A stretch of 64,000 nucleotides of DNA, taken from assembly GCF_014644535.1 (NCBI RefSeq), contig NZ_BMKW01000005.1:248001-312000 (forward strand), in the 5' to 3' direction. The notes below the pieces were generated by a model. That model saw only the letters and a program-made list of their open reading frames with translations. It ran no database searches and had not been told where the DNA came from. The stretch comes from Neoroseomonas lacus (lineage in GTDB: Bacteria; Pseudomonadota; Alphaproteobacteria; Acetobacterales; Acetobacteraceae). The position numbers and the translations under genes are program-made. How positions within the stretch are numbered: the stretch's first letter is position 1; each line of letters begins with the position of its first letter. This document shows, piece after piece, positions 52,978 to 61,195 of this stretch.

Positions 52978-53011
52978 TCCTTGCTTCCTGACATATCAAG
53001 GAGAATCCCCG

Positions 53012-53581
53012 ATGGCGCTCTCCGCCCTCGCGCTCTGCTCGCGCGCGCTGCTGAAGATTGGTGCGCAGCCGGTTGCCTCGCTGGACGAGGGAACCGCCGA
53101 GGCCGAGGTCGCGGCCAATCTGTATCCGGGCATCCGCGATGCGCTGCTGTCGTCGCATCCGTGGTCCTTTGCGACGGCGCAGGCCGCGCTGGCGCGCCTC
53201 GCCGCGACGCCGCGTGCCGACTTCGCCAATGCGTTCCAACTGCCTGCGGGGTTCCTGCGCGCGCTGTCCGCCGGCACGGCGGGGCGGGCGCGTGGGATCG
53301 TCTATCGCTTGCAGGAGGAGCGGCTGTTCACCGATGCGGAGCAGGTCGCGCTGACCTATGTGTTTCGCCCGGATGAGAGTGCGTTCCCGCCCTTCTTCGC
53401 GTCCGCGCTGGTGGTACGTCTGGCGGCGGAATTCTGCATCCCGTTGACGGAGAACAGCAGCCGCGCGGAGATGCTGTATCGCCTGGCCGAGGCCGAACTG
53501 CGTGTCGCGCGCCAGGCCGACAGCCAGCAGGCGAGCGCACGGGTGCTCGAGAACTTCCCCCTGATCAGCGTGCGGGGCTGA
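53012..53581 (+). CDS. Tail tubular protein A-like (gp11 type)
   Basis: A 189-residue helical protein: ALSALALCSRALLKIGAQPVAS, EAEVAANLYPGIRDALLSSHPWSFAT and the C-terminal LVVRLAAEFCIPLTENSSRAEMLYRL...RQADSQQ pattern match the T7-type gatekeeper / tail tubular A family that binds below the portal. The ATG at 53012 has AAGGAG about 9 nt upstream. The nozzle gene follows after 3 bp. Confidence 0.87.
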   Translation: MALSALALCSRALLKIGAQPVASLDEGTAEAEVAANLYPGIRDALLSSHPWSFATAQAALARLAATPRADFANAFQLPAGFLRALSAGTAGRARGIVYRLQEERLFTDAEQVALTYVFRPDESAFPPFFASALVVRLAAEFCIPLTENSSRAEMLYRLAEAELRVARQADSQQASARVLENFPLISVRG

Positions 53582-53584
53582 GCC

Positions 53585-55462
53585 ATGCCGGCCGTCAAGC
53601 GAGCCAAGACGAGTTTCGCCGCGGGTGAACTCGCACCCGAACTGCTCGGGCGCGGCGACCTGCGCGCCTTCGAGAACGGGGCGCGGCGCCTGCGCAACGT
53701 GTTCATCCAGCCGACCGGCGGCGTGACGCGCCGGCCCGGGCTGCGCCATGTGACACCGCTGTCAGGGCCGGCGCGGCTGATCCCCTTCGAGTTCAACACC
53801 GAGCAGACCTACCTCGTCGTGCTGACCGCGGGGTTGCTGCGCGTCTATCAGGGCGATGCCGAGGTGGCGGTGCTTGGCGGGCCGTGGGGCGACTGGATGC
53901 TGCCGCAGATCGGCTTCACCCAGAATGCCGACACGTTGCTGCTGACGCATCCCGAGATGCGGCCGCAACGCGTCACACGCACCGCGAGCGGTTGGACCAT
54001 CGCCCCCTGGGCCTTCGTGAACGAGCCGTTCTTCCGCTTCGCCGATGCCTCGGTGACGCTGATGACGAGCGGGACGACGAGCAATGTCGTTGTCACCGCG
54101 AATGCGCTGGTCTTTGCCTCGGGGCATGAGGGCGCGCGGCTGCGCATCGGCGGCAAGAAGCTGGTCATCGGCACCGTCATCAACGGCGCACAGGTAGCCG
54201 CGGCGGTGGAGGAGACACTGTCGGGCACCGCGGCGACGACGGATTGGGATGAATCCGCCTTCAGCGGTGCGCATGGCTGGCCGGTGACCAGCTGCTTCCA
54301 TCAGGATCGCCTGGTGATCGGCGGGTCGCGCGACCTGCCGAATCGGCTCTGGCTGTCGCGCACCGGGGATCTGTTCAACTTCGACGCCGGCACCGGGCTC
54401 GATGACCAGGCGATCGAATTCGGCCTGGTGTCCGACCAGGTGAACGCGATCCGCGGCATGTTCTCGGGACGTCATCTGCAGGTCTTCACCTCGGGCGCCG
54501 AATGGATGGTGACGGGGGATCCGCTGACGCCGGCAAATATCCAGCTCAATCGGCAGACTCGCGTTGGCTCGCCGGTCGATCGGCTGGTGCCGCCAGTGGA
54601 TGTCGACGGGTCGACCGTCTTCGTCTCGCGCAACGGGCAGGGCGTGTATGAGTTCACCTACACTGATGTCAGCCAGATCTATCAGGCCAACGACCTCGCC
54701 ATCGTCGCGCGGCACCTCGTCGATACGCCGGTCTCGATGGCCTACGACCAGAATACGCGGTTGCTGCACATGGCGATGGCCGATGGTTCGCTCGGCACGC
54801 TGACGATTTATCGCGCCGAGCAGGTGACGGCTTGGACGCGGCAGGAAACCATCGGCGCATTTCGTGCTGTGGCGGAGACTGAAGGCACCATCTGGGCCGT
54901 CGTTGAACGCAATGGCGGCTTCGCGCTGGAACGCTTCGAACCGGGACTTGCGCTTGATGCGGCGCTGACGGGCGAAGCCGCCACGCCGCAGGATGAATGG
55001 GTCGGGCTTGGTCATCTTGAAGGCCGCGAGGTTGGCGTGCTGGCCGATGGTGCGCCGCGCGCCGCCGAGACGGTGTCCGGCGGCAAGGTAGTGCTCGACC
55101 CAGCGGCTGCGACGGTGCAGATCGGCCTGGTGTTCCGCCACGAGGTCGAACCGCTGCCGCCTGACCTCATTGCCGCCGGCGGCGCGGCGACCGGCCCGCT
55201 GCGTCTGGTCGCGGTCACCTTCCGGCTGCTCGAGACCGCGGCGCTGTCGGTGGATCTCGGCCGTGGCGCCGAACCGGTGCCGTTCCGCCGGCTCGATACT
55301 GCGCTGCTGGATGCGGCACCGCCACGCTTCACCGGCGACGTCACGCTGCGCGGGCTTGGCTGGCGACGCGACCGGCTGCGCCCGATCTGGCGCATCGAAG
55401 GCGACGCGCCGCTGCCGATGACGCTGCTTTCCGTCACCACCGAGATCAGGATGACCGACTGA
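53585..55462 (+). CDS. Nozzle / tail tubular protein B-like
   Basis: A 625-residue beta-rich protein. The N-terminus (KTSFAAGELAPELLGRGDL, RRLRNVFIQPTGGVTRRPGLRH) is diagnostic of podovirus stabilisation/tail-tube B proteins. A beta-propeller-like middle follows, with FHQDRLVIGGSRDLPNRLWLSRTGD, SGAEWMVTGDPLTPANIQLNRQ and the FVSRNGQGVYEFTYTDVSQIYQANDLAI stretch. It forms the nozzle of the short tail. Its stop overlaps the next ATG by 1 bp. Confidence 0.87.
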   Translation: MPAVKRAKTSFAAGELAPELLGRGDLRAFENGARRLRNVFIQPTGGVTRRPGLRHVTPLSGPARLIPFEFNTEQTYLVVLTAGLLRVYQGDAEVAVLGGPWGDWMLPQIGFTQNADTLLLTHPEMRPQRVTRTASGWTIAPWAFVNEPFFRFADASVTLMTSGTTSNVVVTANALVFASGHEGARLRIGGKKLVIGTVINGAQVAAAVEETLSGTAATTDWDESAFSGAHGWPVTSCFHQDRLVIGGSRDLPNRLWLSRTGDLFNFDAGTGLDDQAIEFGLVSDQVNAIRGMFSGRHLQVFTSGAEWMVTGDPLTPANIQLNRQTRVGSPVDRLVPPVDVDGSTVFVSRNGQGVYEFTYTDVSQIYQANDLAIVARHLVDTPVSMAYDQNTRLLHMAMADGSLGTLTIYRAEQVTAWTRQETIGAFRAVAETEGTIWAVVERNGGFALERFEPGLALDAALTGEAATPQDEWVGLGHLEGREVGVLADGAPRAAETVSGGKVVLDPAAATVQIGLVFRHEVEPLPPDLIAAGGAATGPLRLVAVTFRLLETAALSVDLGRGAEPVPFRRLDTALLDAAPPRFTGDVTLRGLGWRRDRLRPIWRIEGDAPLPMTLLSVTTEIRMTD

Positions 55463-55902
55463 TGGCTCAGCTCGCTACCATTGCCTCGCTCGCCGGCACC
55501 GGTCTCGCCGTCTACGGCCAGGTCCGTCAGGGGCAGCAACAGAAGGCGACGAACCAGGCGCAGGCGGAGAATCTGCGCCAGCAACAGGCCGCCCAGCAGG
55601 ACCAGGCCGCGGTGCAATCCGCGGTGAGTGAAGCCGACCGGCAGGACAAGCTGGCGCGCACGATCGCCTCCGCCCGGGCGCGCGCGGCCGCCAGTGGCAT
55701 CGCACCCGATGACGGTTCGGCCGCCGCGCTGACCACTGGCCTGCGCAGCGATGCGGCGAAGGACAGTGCCTCGGATGCATCGGTGATGTCGGCCCGGCTG
55801 GCTGCCGGACGACGTTCGTTGCTTGCCGCCGACGGCAGCCTGAACAGCTACCTGCGTGCCGGCCAGACCCTCGGCGGTGCCGTGCGCAGCCTGCTGGGCT
55901 GA
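55462..55902 (+). CDS. Internal virion protein-like small protein
   Basis: A 146-residue Ala/Gln-rich helical protein: hydrophobic start (LATIASLAGTGLAVYGQV), a QQQKATNQAQAENLRQQQA coiled coil, and RARAAASGIAPDDGSAAALT followed by a Leu-rich tail. This pattern resembles podovirus internal virion proteins placed after tail-tube B (gp14 type, which help DNA cross the envelope), although it is shorter. Assignment is by position and low-complexity pattern. Confidence 0.7.
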   Translation: MAQLATIASLAGTGLAVYGQVRQGQQQKATNQAQAENLRQQQAAQQDQAAVQSAVSEADRQDKLARTIASARARAAASGIAPDDGSAAALTTGLRSDAAKDSASDASVMSARLAAGRRSLLAADGSLNSYLRAGQTLGGAVRSLLG

Positions 55903-55945
55903 ACTGCCGACCACCGCCCCACCCCCAGGACACCGAGGACCACCC

Positions 55946-58228
55946 ATGGCCGAACACATCACGATCGGCGATGTCGCGCCGCGCGTGCAGTATGTCGCGG
56001 ACGGCGTGCTGGCCGACTTCACCTATCCCTTCCCGATTTTCGAGGAAGCGGATCTCGACATCCGCCTCGATGGCGCAGTGCTGACGGGTGGCGTGACCAT
56101 CACCGGCGCCGGCGCTTCGAATGGCGGCACGGTGAGCTTCACCGAAACGCCGGCGAATGGCACGCGCATCACGCTGCGCCGCCGGCTCAAGATCGCCCGT
56201 GCGACGGATTTCCAGGACAACGGAATCCTGCGCGCGCGTAGCCTGAATGACGAGCTCGACTACCAGGTCGCGGCCATCCAGCAGGTGGCGGATGATGTCG
56301 CCGGCAGCGTGCGGCTCGACCCCACCGATGCCGGCAATGTCGTGCTGCCGCTGCGTGGCGCGCGGGCCAATCGCGTGCTCGGCTTCGACGGATCGGGCGA
56401 CCTCGCGTTGTTCGACCGCGACACCGGGCTGCTTGGCGTGCCCTATGTCGGCAGCGTGCCGCGCAGCGTCGAGGACAAGCTCGCCGAGCGGCTGACCGCG
56501 CGCGACTTCGGCGCGACCGGCGACGGCGTGAACGATGACGGGCCGGCGCTTGCCGCCGCCATGGCTGCCGCCGCCGCCTCGGGCCATCTGCTCGAGATCG
56601 GCGAGGGCACCTACCGCACCACGCAGCCATTGTTGCTTGGTGGTGGCGCGGCGGGGCTGAGCATGCGGGGTTCAATCCTCTATGCCGGCCCCGCCGGACA
56701 GGCGGCGCTGACGCTCGGCGATGGTGCCGCGGTGCGCAATGCGGCCAAGCACTACGAAGGGCTGCGCGTGGTGCGCGCAACGCTGTCGGATTGGGAGAAC
56801 GAGGCCGATATCGGCATCGTCATGCGTAATCTCGATGCCTCGCTGGTCGAGATACGCCAAGTCGAGGGCTTCACCATCGGCATCCGCACGCAGGGCGTCG
56901 AACGCGGCTTCGAGGATACGACGCTGATCCTCGGGCGCATCGTGAACAACAAGATCGGTCTCGATGTGCGGACCGAGACGGCGGGCGCGTGGAACACCTC
57001 CGTGCGCTATTATGGCGGCCACTTCGCCATCGGCAGCAGCGTCTATCCGGACAAGGATCGCTTCGGCATCCGCCTCTCCGCGGCACCTGGCGCCTATGTC
57101 GCGCATAACCGGCATCTGTTCGACGGGCCCGGCTTCGAGCTGCAGGCGGAAAGCCGGCCGGCGATCAGCGGCATTCCGGTGCTGTGCGAGGTGAACAGCC
57201 GGTCCATCTGGGTGCGCGGCATGCGCATGGAGGGGTGCAGCCCCTTCGTCGCACGCCACACCGGCGGCGCGCAGGACCACATCTACGAAGTGGCCTGGGC
57301 GAGCCAAGCCTATCTCGTCGGCGTGGATTATACGGCGACGGCGACGCGCACCGGCGCGGTGGTGCGCGCCTATCACCAGGCGGCGGCGTTTCGCGAGTCC
57401 ACGCGTGAGGTCGGCGGCGTCGGCAATCTGCGTGCTGCCCGCATCCGCTGGTCGAATACGGAATGGGGATTCGAGAAGCTCGCCTGCCTGTCCTCCAACG
57501 TGGTGGGCTCGCCCTCGACGCTCGCGGACTTCGCCTTCCCCGCGCTCGATTCCTACGGCTTCAGCGACAGCGGGGTGATCCTGACTGGCGGCCGGGGCCT
57601 CGGCTTCGTCGTCGATGCGCGGACATGTCGGGACTTTGCCATGGCCGTCGAGGCAGACGCGCCGCGGCTTGCGGTAATGTGCTTCGACGCCAATCGGAAC
57701 CTGCTTTCCGACACGGGCACGCCGCTGGTGCGCGCGTCGGGCCAGTCGCTGGCGTGGAATGCGGCGGCGCGATGGTGGCAAGGTTCGGCCGACATGGCGG
57801 ATGCGACGCTGACGCGCCCGCAGGTCGTGCACCTCGAACCGCAGGTGGCCTACGCCATCATCGGTCTGGTGCGCATCGGCGTGGATTACGAGGTGCGCGC
57901 GATGCGCCTCGGCTGCGACCCGCTGTTCAGCCCGCCGCTGCTGTTCGGCCTGCCTGGCCTGCCGCATGGCGCGCGCGAACTTGTGGCGGAAGCGAGCTGG
58001 GATCCGGCTTCGATCGCCGCCGGCGGCTCGGCGCAGATCAACGTGCCGCTGGTGGGTGCGCGACCGGGGGATTTCGCCTCCGCCGCCTTCTCGCTGTCGA
58101 CCTCGGGCGTCGTCTTCATGGCGCAGGTCGGAGCCACGGATGTGGTGAGCGTCACCGCGTGGAACCGCAGCGCGGCGGCGATCGACCTGAACGCCGGCAC
58201 GGTGCGGGCGCGGGTGGTGAAGGCGTGA
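55946..58228 (+). CDS. Tail fibre / tailspike with pectate-lyase-like beta-helix
   Basis: A 760-residue protein. Residues 1-140 are the T7-type tail-fibre N-terminal domain (VADGVLADFTYPFPIFEEADLDIRLDG, then LRARSLNDELDYQVAAIQQVADD), which docks to the tail. RDFGATGDGVNDDGPALAAAM (about 190-210) begins a pectate-lyase-superfamily beta-helix to about residue 520; such tailspikes often cleave surface polysaccharides. The C-terminal part is receptor-binding-like. ATG 55946. Its last codon overlaps the next start (GTGA). It sets the target range of the particle. Confidence 0.87.
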   Translation: MAEHITIGDVAPRVQYVADGVLADFTYPFPIFEEADLDIRLDGAVLTGGVTITGAGASNGGTVSFTETPANGTRITLRRRLKIARATDFQDNGILRARSLNDELDYQVAAIQQVADDVAGSVRLDPTDAGNVVLPLRGARANRVLGFDGSGDLALFDRDTGLLGVPYVGSVPRSVEDKLAERLTARDFGATGDGVNDDGPALAAAMAAAAASGHLLEIGEGTYRTTQPLLLGGGAAGLSMRGSILYAGPAGQAALTLGDGAAVRNAAKHYEGLRVVRATLSDWENEADIGIVMRNLDASLVEIRQVEGFTIGIRTQGVERGFEDTTLILGRIVNNKIGLDVRTETAGAWNTSVRYYGGHFAIGSSVYPDKDRFGIRLSAAPGAYVAHNRHLFDGPGFELQAESRPAISGIPVLCEVNSRSIWVRGMRMEGCSPFVARHTGGAQDHIYEVAWASQAYLVGVDYTATATRTGAVVRAYHQAAAFRESTREVGGVGNLRAARIRWSNTEWGFEKLACLSSNVVGSPSTLADFAFPALDSYGFSDSGVILTGGRGLGFVVDARTCRDFAMAVEADAPRLAVMCFDANRNLLSDTGTPLVRASGQSLAWNAAARWWQGSADMADATLTRPQVVHLEPQVAYAIIGLVRIGVDYEVRAMRLGCDPLFSPPLLFGLPGLPHGARELVAEASWDPASIAAGGSAQINVPLVGARPGDFASAAFSLSTSGVVFMAQVGATDVVSVTAWNRSAAAIDLNAGTVRARVVKA

Positions 58229-58539
58229 GCGGCCCTCGCGAGGTCGCGCCGCGCGGGCCTGATCTGCGCGCAGCCATGGACGTCGTGACGGAGGAGTATC
58301 TCCGCTTCCTGCATGACGGGCCGGACCCAGGTACGGGTGACGACACCAAGGCATTCACCGCGCATCACGCGGCGTGCCGGGCCGCGCTCGCGCATCTCGA
58401 GCACCTGGCCAAGCTCGCGCGCAGCATGGGCGAACCGAATAGCGGCATCGAGGAAGTGACGACCTTCCTCGTCGAGGCCCGCCAGGCGCTTTCGGCTTTC
58501 GAGGAGGAGGATCTGCATGGCGAGGAGGAGTATTGCTGA
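58225..58539 (+). CDS. Small acidic protein upstream of terminase
   Basis: A 104-residue acidic helical protein starting at GTG 58225 in the stop of the fibre gene; ATG 58276 is an alternative. Helix-rich VTEEYLRFLHDG, AFTAHHAACRAALAHLEHLAKLARS and a Glu-rich tail (EEEDLHGEEEY) are visible. It overlaps the terminase gene by 23 bp. Position suggests a small-terminase-like or chaperone role, but it has no recognisable DNA-binding domain. Confidence 0.65.
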   Translation: MSGPREVAPRGPDLRAAMDVVTEEYLRFLHDGPDPGTGDDTKAFTAHHAACRAALAHLEHLAKLARSMGEPNSGIEEVTTFLVEARQALSAFEEEDLHGEEEYC

Positions 58540-59959
58540 CGCAGGCTTCCTCGAATTCACCTGGGTGTGGAACCGGCGGCTGCACAACGACACGCCGTCG
58601 GTCCATCGCCGCATCGCGCGCTGGCTCGAGGCACGCGAGGTGGCCGGGGAACGTCGCCTACTGCTGATGGCGTTTCGTGGCTGCGGCAAATCCACGCTGG
58701 TTGGCCTGTGGTGCGCCTGGCTGCTCGCGCGCCGGCCGCGGACGCGCATCCTGGTGCTCGCCGCCGATGCGTCATTGGCGGTGAAGATGGTCGCCAGTGT
58801 GCGGCGGATCATCGAACGGCATCCGCTGTGCCGGCATCTGTTACCGGATACGGCGGAGGTCTGGGCGTCGGATCGCTTCACCGTGGCGCGTGACGGCGCG
58901 CTGCGCGATCCGTCGATGATGGCGCAGGGAATTGGCGGCAACGTCACCGGCAGTCGTGCCGAGGTGATCATCTGCGATGACGTCGAGGTCGCCGGCAATT
59001 GCGACACGCCGGGCAAGCGCGCGGAGTTGCGCGAACGCCTGGCGGAGGCCGAGTTCATCCTGGTGCCTGATGGCACGATCCTGTTCGTCGGTACGCCGCA
59101 TTGCGAGGACAGCCTCTATCGTTCGCCGATGGAGGAAGGCGCCTTTCTGCGGGGCTATCGCCGGCTAGCCGTGCCGGTGATGAATGCGGCGGGCGCGTCG
59201 GCCTGGCCCGAGCGGTTCTCGCGCGAGGCGGTGACGGCGTTGCGTGAGCGTGTGGGACCTCTGCAGTTCCAGCGTCAGATGATGTTGCAGCCGGTGGCGT
59301 CGAGTGCCGTGCGGCTCGATCCCCTGGCGATGGTGCGATACGCCGAGGAGCCCGAGTATCGGGAGGCGCAGGGCAGGGGTGTGTTGACCCTGTTGGGGCG
59401 CCGGTTGGTGTCGGGCGGCGCCTTCTGGGATCCAGCCTATGGGCGGCCGGGGACGGGCGATGCGTCGGTGCTGGCCTGCACGTATGGTGATGGGGAGGGG
59501 CATCACTTCCTTCATCGCCTCGCCTATCTGACGCATGACCCGGAGGCGGCGGACGATCCGGCGACGCAGCAATGCCGTGTTGTTGCGGCGATTGCCGGGG
59601 AGTTGCTGCTGCCGTCGGTGCGGGTGGAGACGAATGGCCTGGGTCGTTTCCTGCCTGCGTTGCTGCGGCGGGAATTGGCGCGGGCCGGTGTGGCCTGCGC
59701 GGTGGTCGAACATGCCAGCACGCGGGCGAAGGCGGACCGCATTCTCGGTGCGCTGGAACCTGCCTTGGCCGCACGTCGCCTGCACGCGCATGAGAGCGTG
59801 TTCCGCACGTCGTTTCCCGGCGAGATGTCGGAATGGCGACCAGGCGCTGCCGGGGCGCGCGACGATGCGTTGGATGCGGTGTCCGGCTGCCTGTTGTCCG
59901 AGCCCGTCCGCCTTGTTCACGGCACGCGCCCCAGGCCGCGCCCCGACTGGCGTGGGTAG
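58517..59959 (+). CDS. Terminase large subunit (packaging ATPase/nuclease)
   Basis: A 480-residue terminase of the podovirus type. The ATPase has Walker A RGCGKST (54-60) and Walker B VIICDDVE (150-157), with a motif III-like VGTPHCEDSLY. The RNase H-fold nuclease includes Asp305 in FWDPAYG, Glu371 in RVETNG and ARDDALDA (447-454). All acidic residues for DNA cutting are present, so it should be able to package DNA. The gene lies after the fibre gene rather than before the portal, an order seen in T7-like phages. Confidence 0.92.
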   Translation: MARRSIADAGFLEFTWVWNRRLHNDTPSVHRRIARWLEAREVAGERRLLLMAFRGCGKSTLVGLWCAWLLARRPRTRILVLAADASLAVKMVASVRRIIERHPLCRHLLPDTAEVWASDRFTVARDGALRDPSMMAQGIGGNVTGSRAEVIICDDVEVAGNCDTPGKRAELRERLAEAEFILVPDGTILFVGTPHCEDSLYRSPMEEGAFLRGYRRLAVPVMNAAGASAWPERFSREAVTALRERVGPLQFQRQMMLQPVASSAVRLDPLAMVRYAEEPEYREAQGRGVLTLLGRRLVSGGAFWDPAYGRPGTGDASVLACTYGDGEGHHFLHRLAYLTHDPEAADDPATQQCRVVAAIAGELLLPSVRVETNGLGRFLPALLRRELARAGVACAVVEHASTRAKADRILGALEPALAARRLHAHESVFRTSFPGEMSEWRPGAAGARDDALDAVSGCLLSEPVRLVHGTRPRPRPDWRG

Positions 59960-59994
59960 CTGGGTCACAACCGCCGCGTCCTAGCGCCTTGGTG

Positions 59995-60044
59995 ACAGAC
60001 AAAAAAAGGAGGGGGACCGGGGAAGTTCGCTCCCCCGGCCTTCC
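59995..60044. repeat. G-rich hairpin repeat unit, copy d
   Basis: GACAGAC, a run of A (59999-60006), GGAGGGGGA, then CCGGGG...CCCCGG as an imperfect stem. It matches unit c and copy a. It lies between the terminase end (59959) and the convergent small gene (60045), a likely terminator on the minus strand (T-run after the hairpin). Confidence 0.7.
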
Positions 60045-60266
60045 TCAGGCCGCGCGCCGCTTCAGAATTTCGAGTTCATGCCGGGCCCGCCCGGCATCGG
60101 TGATCTCGAAGCGCCCATCCGCGCGCGGCTGGGCAAGCCCCATGCCGGTCAGCCGGTTGAGGCAGGGCCCGTCCTTGAGACCGGGCGGGCGGCCGTGCGG
60201 CCCCACCAGTGTCAGCCGGTGGAGTGCCGAGCGGCAGCAGGTCTCGAGATAGGGCTCGTTCCACAT
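60045..60266 (-). CDS. Small winged-helix-like protein, antisense to the late operon
   Basis: A 73-residue protein. The C-terminal half (CLNRLTGMGLAQPRADGRFEITDAGRARHELEILKR) has the pattern of a winged helix: recognition helix, GRFEIT wing and a closing helix. Two cysteines lie near the N-terminus (ETCCRSAL). It is the only minus-strand gene inside the cassette and sits beside a hairpin unit. It could be a small regulator of the lysis genes; inference from position. Confidence 0.6.
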   Translation of the reverse strand: MWNEPYLETCCRSALHRLTLVGPHGRPPGLKDGPCLNRLTGMGLAQPRADGRFEITDAGRARHELEILKRRAA

Positions 60267-60357
60267 CGCGGCGTCGGATCTTCCTTGCGGGTCTTCCCCT
60301 CAAGGGTGGGCCGGCGCCGCTTCCCGTTCAAGGTTCAAGCAGAAGGCAGGCGAGAGA

Positions 60358-60693
60358 ATGCCGATCCAGATCGAACCCTTATGGTGGATTACGGCCGTGG
60401 AGGCGCCTGTCGTCACGGCGCTGTTCTGGATGATCCACGGCCTGCGGCGCGACATGCAGGAGCGCATCGAGCGTGGCGACCAGCGCGATTCCGATGCGCT
60501 GACGCGCACGCGGGACGAGTTGGCGCAGTTCAAGATCGAGGTGGCGCGGACCTATGTGCCGCTGTCGCTGATCCGCGATCTCGATCGGCGGATCTCCGAT
60601 CACCTGATCCGTATCGAAGAGAAGTTGGAGGAGGTCTCGCGGGCCGGCATTGCCGTCGCGCAGGCCGCTCGACGGATGGAGGAACGGGAATGA
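60358..60693 (+). CDS. Membrane-anchored coiled-coil protein of the lysis module
   Basis: A 111-residue protein with one N-terminal hydrophobic segment (WWITAVEAPVVTALFWMIHGL, 9-29) and a long coiled coil (about 30-105). Similar small proteins precede cell-wall hydrolases in phages and may act as holin or spanin-like lysis partners. The ATG at 60358 has GGCGAGAG upstream. Its stop overlaps the endolysin start (ATGA). Confidence 0.75.
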   Translation: MPIQIEPLWWITAVEAPVVTALFWMIHGLRRDMQERIERGDQRDSDALTRTRDELAQFKIEVARTYVPLSLIRDLDRRISDHLIRIEEKLEEVSRAGIAVAQAARRMEERE

Positions 60694-61166
60694 GCGCGTC
60701 CGATGAGCGTAGCGCCGAAGGGCGCGGAGGCCTGAATCGGCCGCGCGAAGCGGCCGCGGAGATTCTCGCCCTGACCTTGTGGGGCGAGGCGGCTGGCCGG
60801 CCCGTGCGCGCCATCGAGGCGCTGGCCGCGCTGGTGGTGAACCGCGCGCGCCAAGCGGCGATCCCGGGCGGGCCGGCGCATTGGGGGCGGGGTGTTGCTG
60901 CGGTGTGCCGCGCACCATTCCAGTTCCCGTGCTGGAACCGCAACCATCCGCGTCACGCCGCGCTGCGGGAGGTGTCGCCGGGTGATGGCGCGCTGGCCAT
61001 CTGCCGGCGGATCGCGGCGCGGGCGATCGCCGGCGGCATGCCTGACCCGACCCAGGGCGCGACGCATTTCCACGACGCCGTGGCGCTGCCGGGCTGGGCG
61101 ATCGGCCGGCCGGCGATGGTCGAGATCGGTGGGCTGTGCTTCTACCGCGCCGAGGACCTCGCCTGA
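60690..61166 (+). CDS. SleB-type cell wall hydrolase (endolysin)
   Basis: A 158-residue hydrolase_2 (SleB/CwlJ) domain. LTLWGEAAGRPVRAIEALAALVVNRA holds the catalytic Glu (about residue 33); APFQFPCWN and GATHFHDAVALPGWA are the family's conserved motifs. It lacks a signal peptide, so it needs the membrane partner upstream or a holin to reach peptidoglycan. ATG 60690 overlaps the upstream stop by 4 bp. It is the last gene of the particle cassette. Confidence 0.88.
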   Translation: MSASDERSAEGRGGLNRPREAAAEILALTLWGEAAGRPVRAIEALAALVVNRARQAAIPGGPAHWGRGVAAVCRAPFQFPCWNRNHPRHAALREVSPGDGALAICRRIAARAIAGGMPDPTQGATHFHDAVALPGWAIGRPAMVEIGGLCFYRAEDLA

Positions 61167-61195
61167 ACCTGGCCAGGCGCGCTACACCGCGCGCC

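Larger units (their letters stand above)
47406..61166. mobile_element. Podovirus-type particle cassette (defective or domesticated prophage)
   Basis: Contiguous set: S24 repressor (minus), three small genes, a small virion-like protein, portal, scaffold, major capsid, tail-tube A-like, nozzle/tail-tube B-like, internal-virion-like, T7-type tail fibre, small acidic protein, large terminase, antisense wHTH-like gene, coiled-coil membrane protein and SleB endolysin. No integrase, excisionase, polymerase, primase, helicase or attachment repeats are visible. Boundaries are set by the outermost phage-like genes. GC content and codon style equal the host's, which suggests long residence. All structural frames are intact. 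Confidence 0.8.

Noticed and set aside
47406..61166. Attachment sites or an integrase for the phage-like cassette
   Set aside because: I found no direct repeats at the cassette edges, no tRNA gene and no recombinase-like frame in the window.
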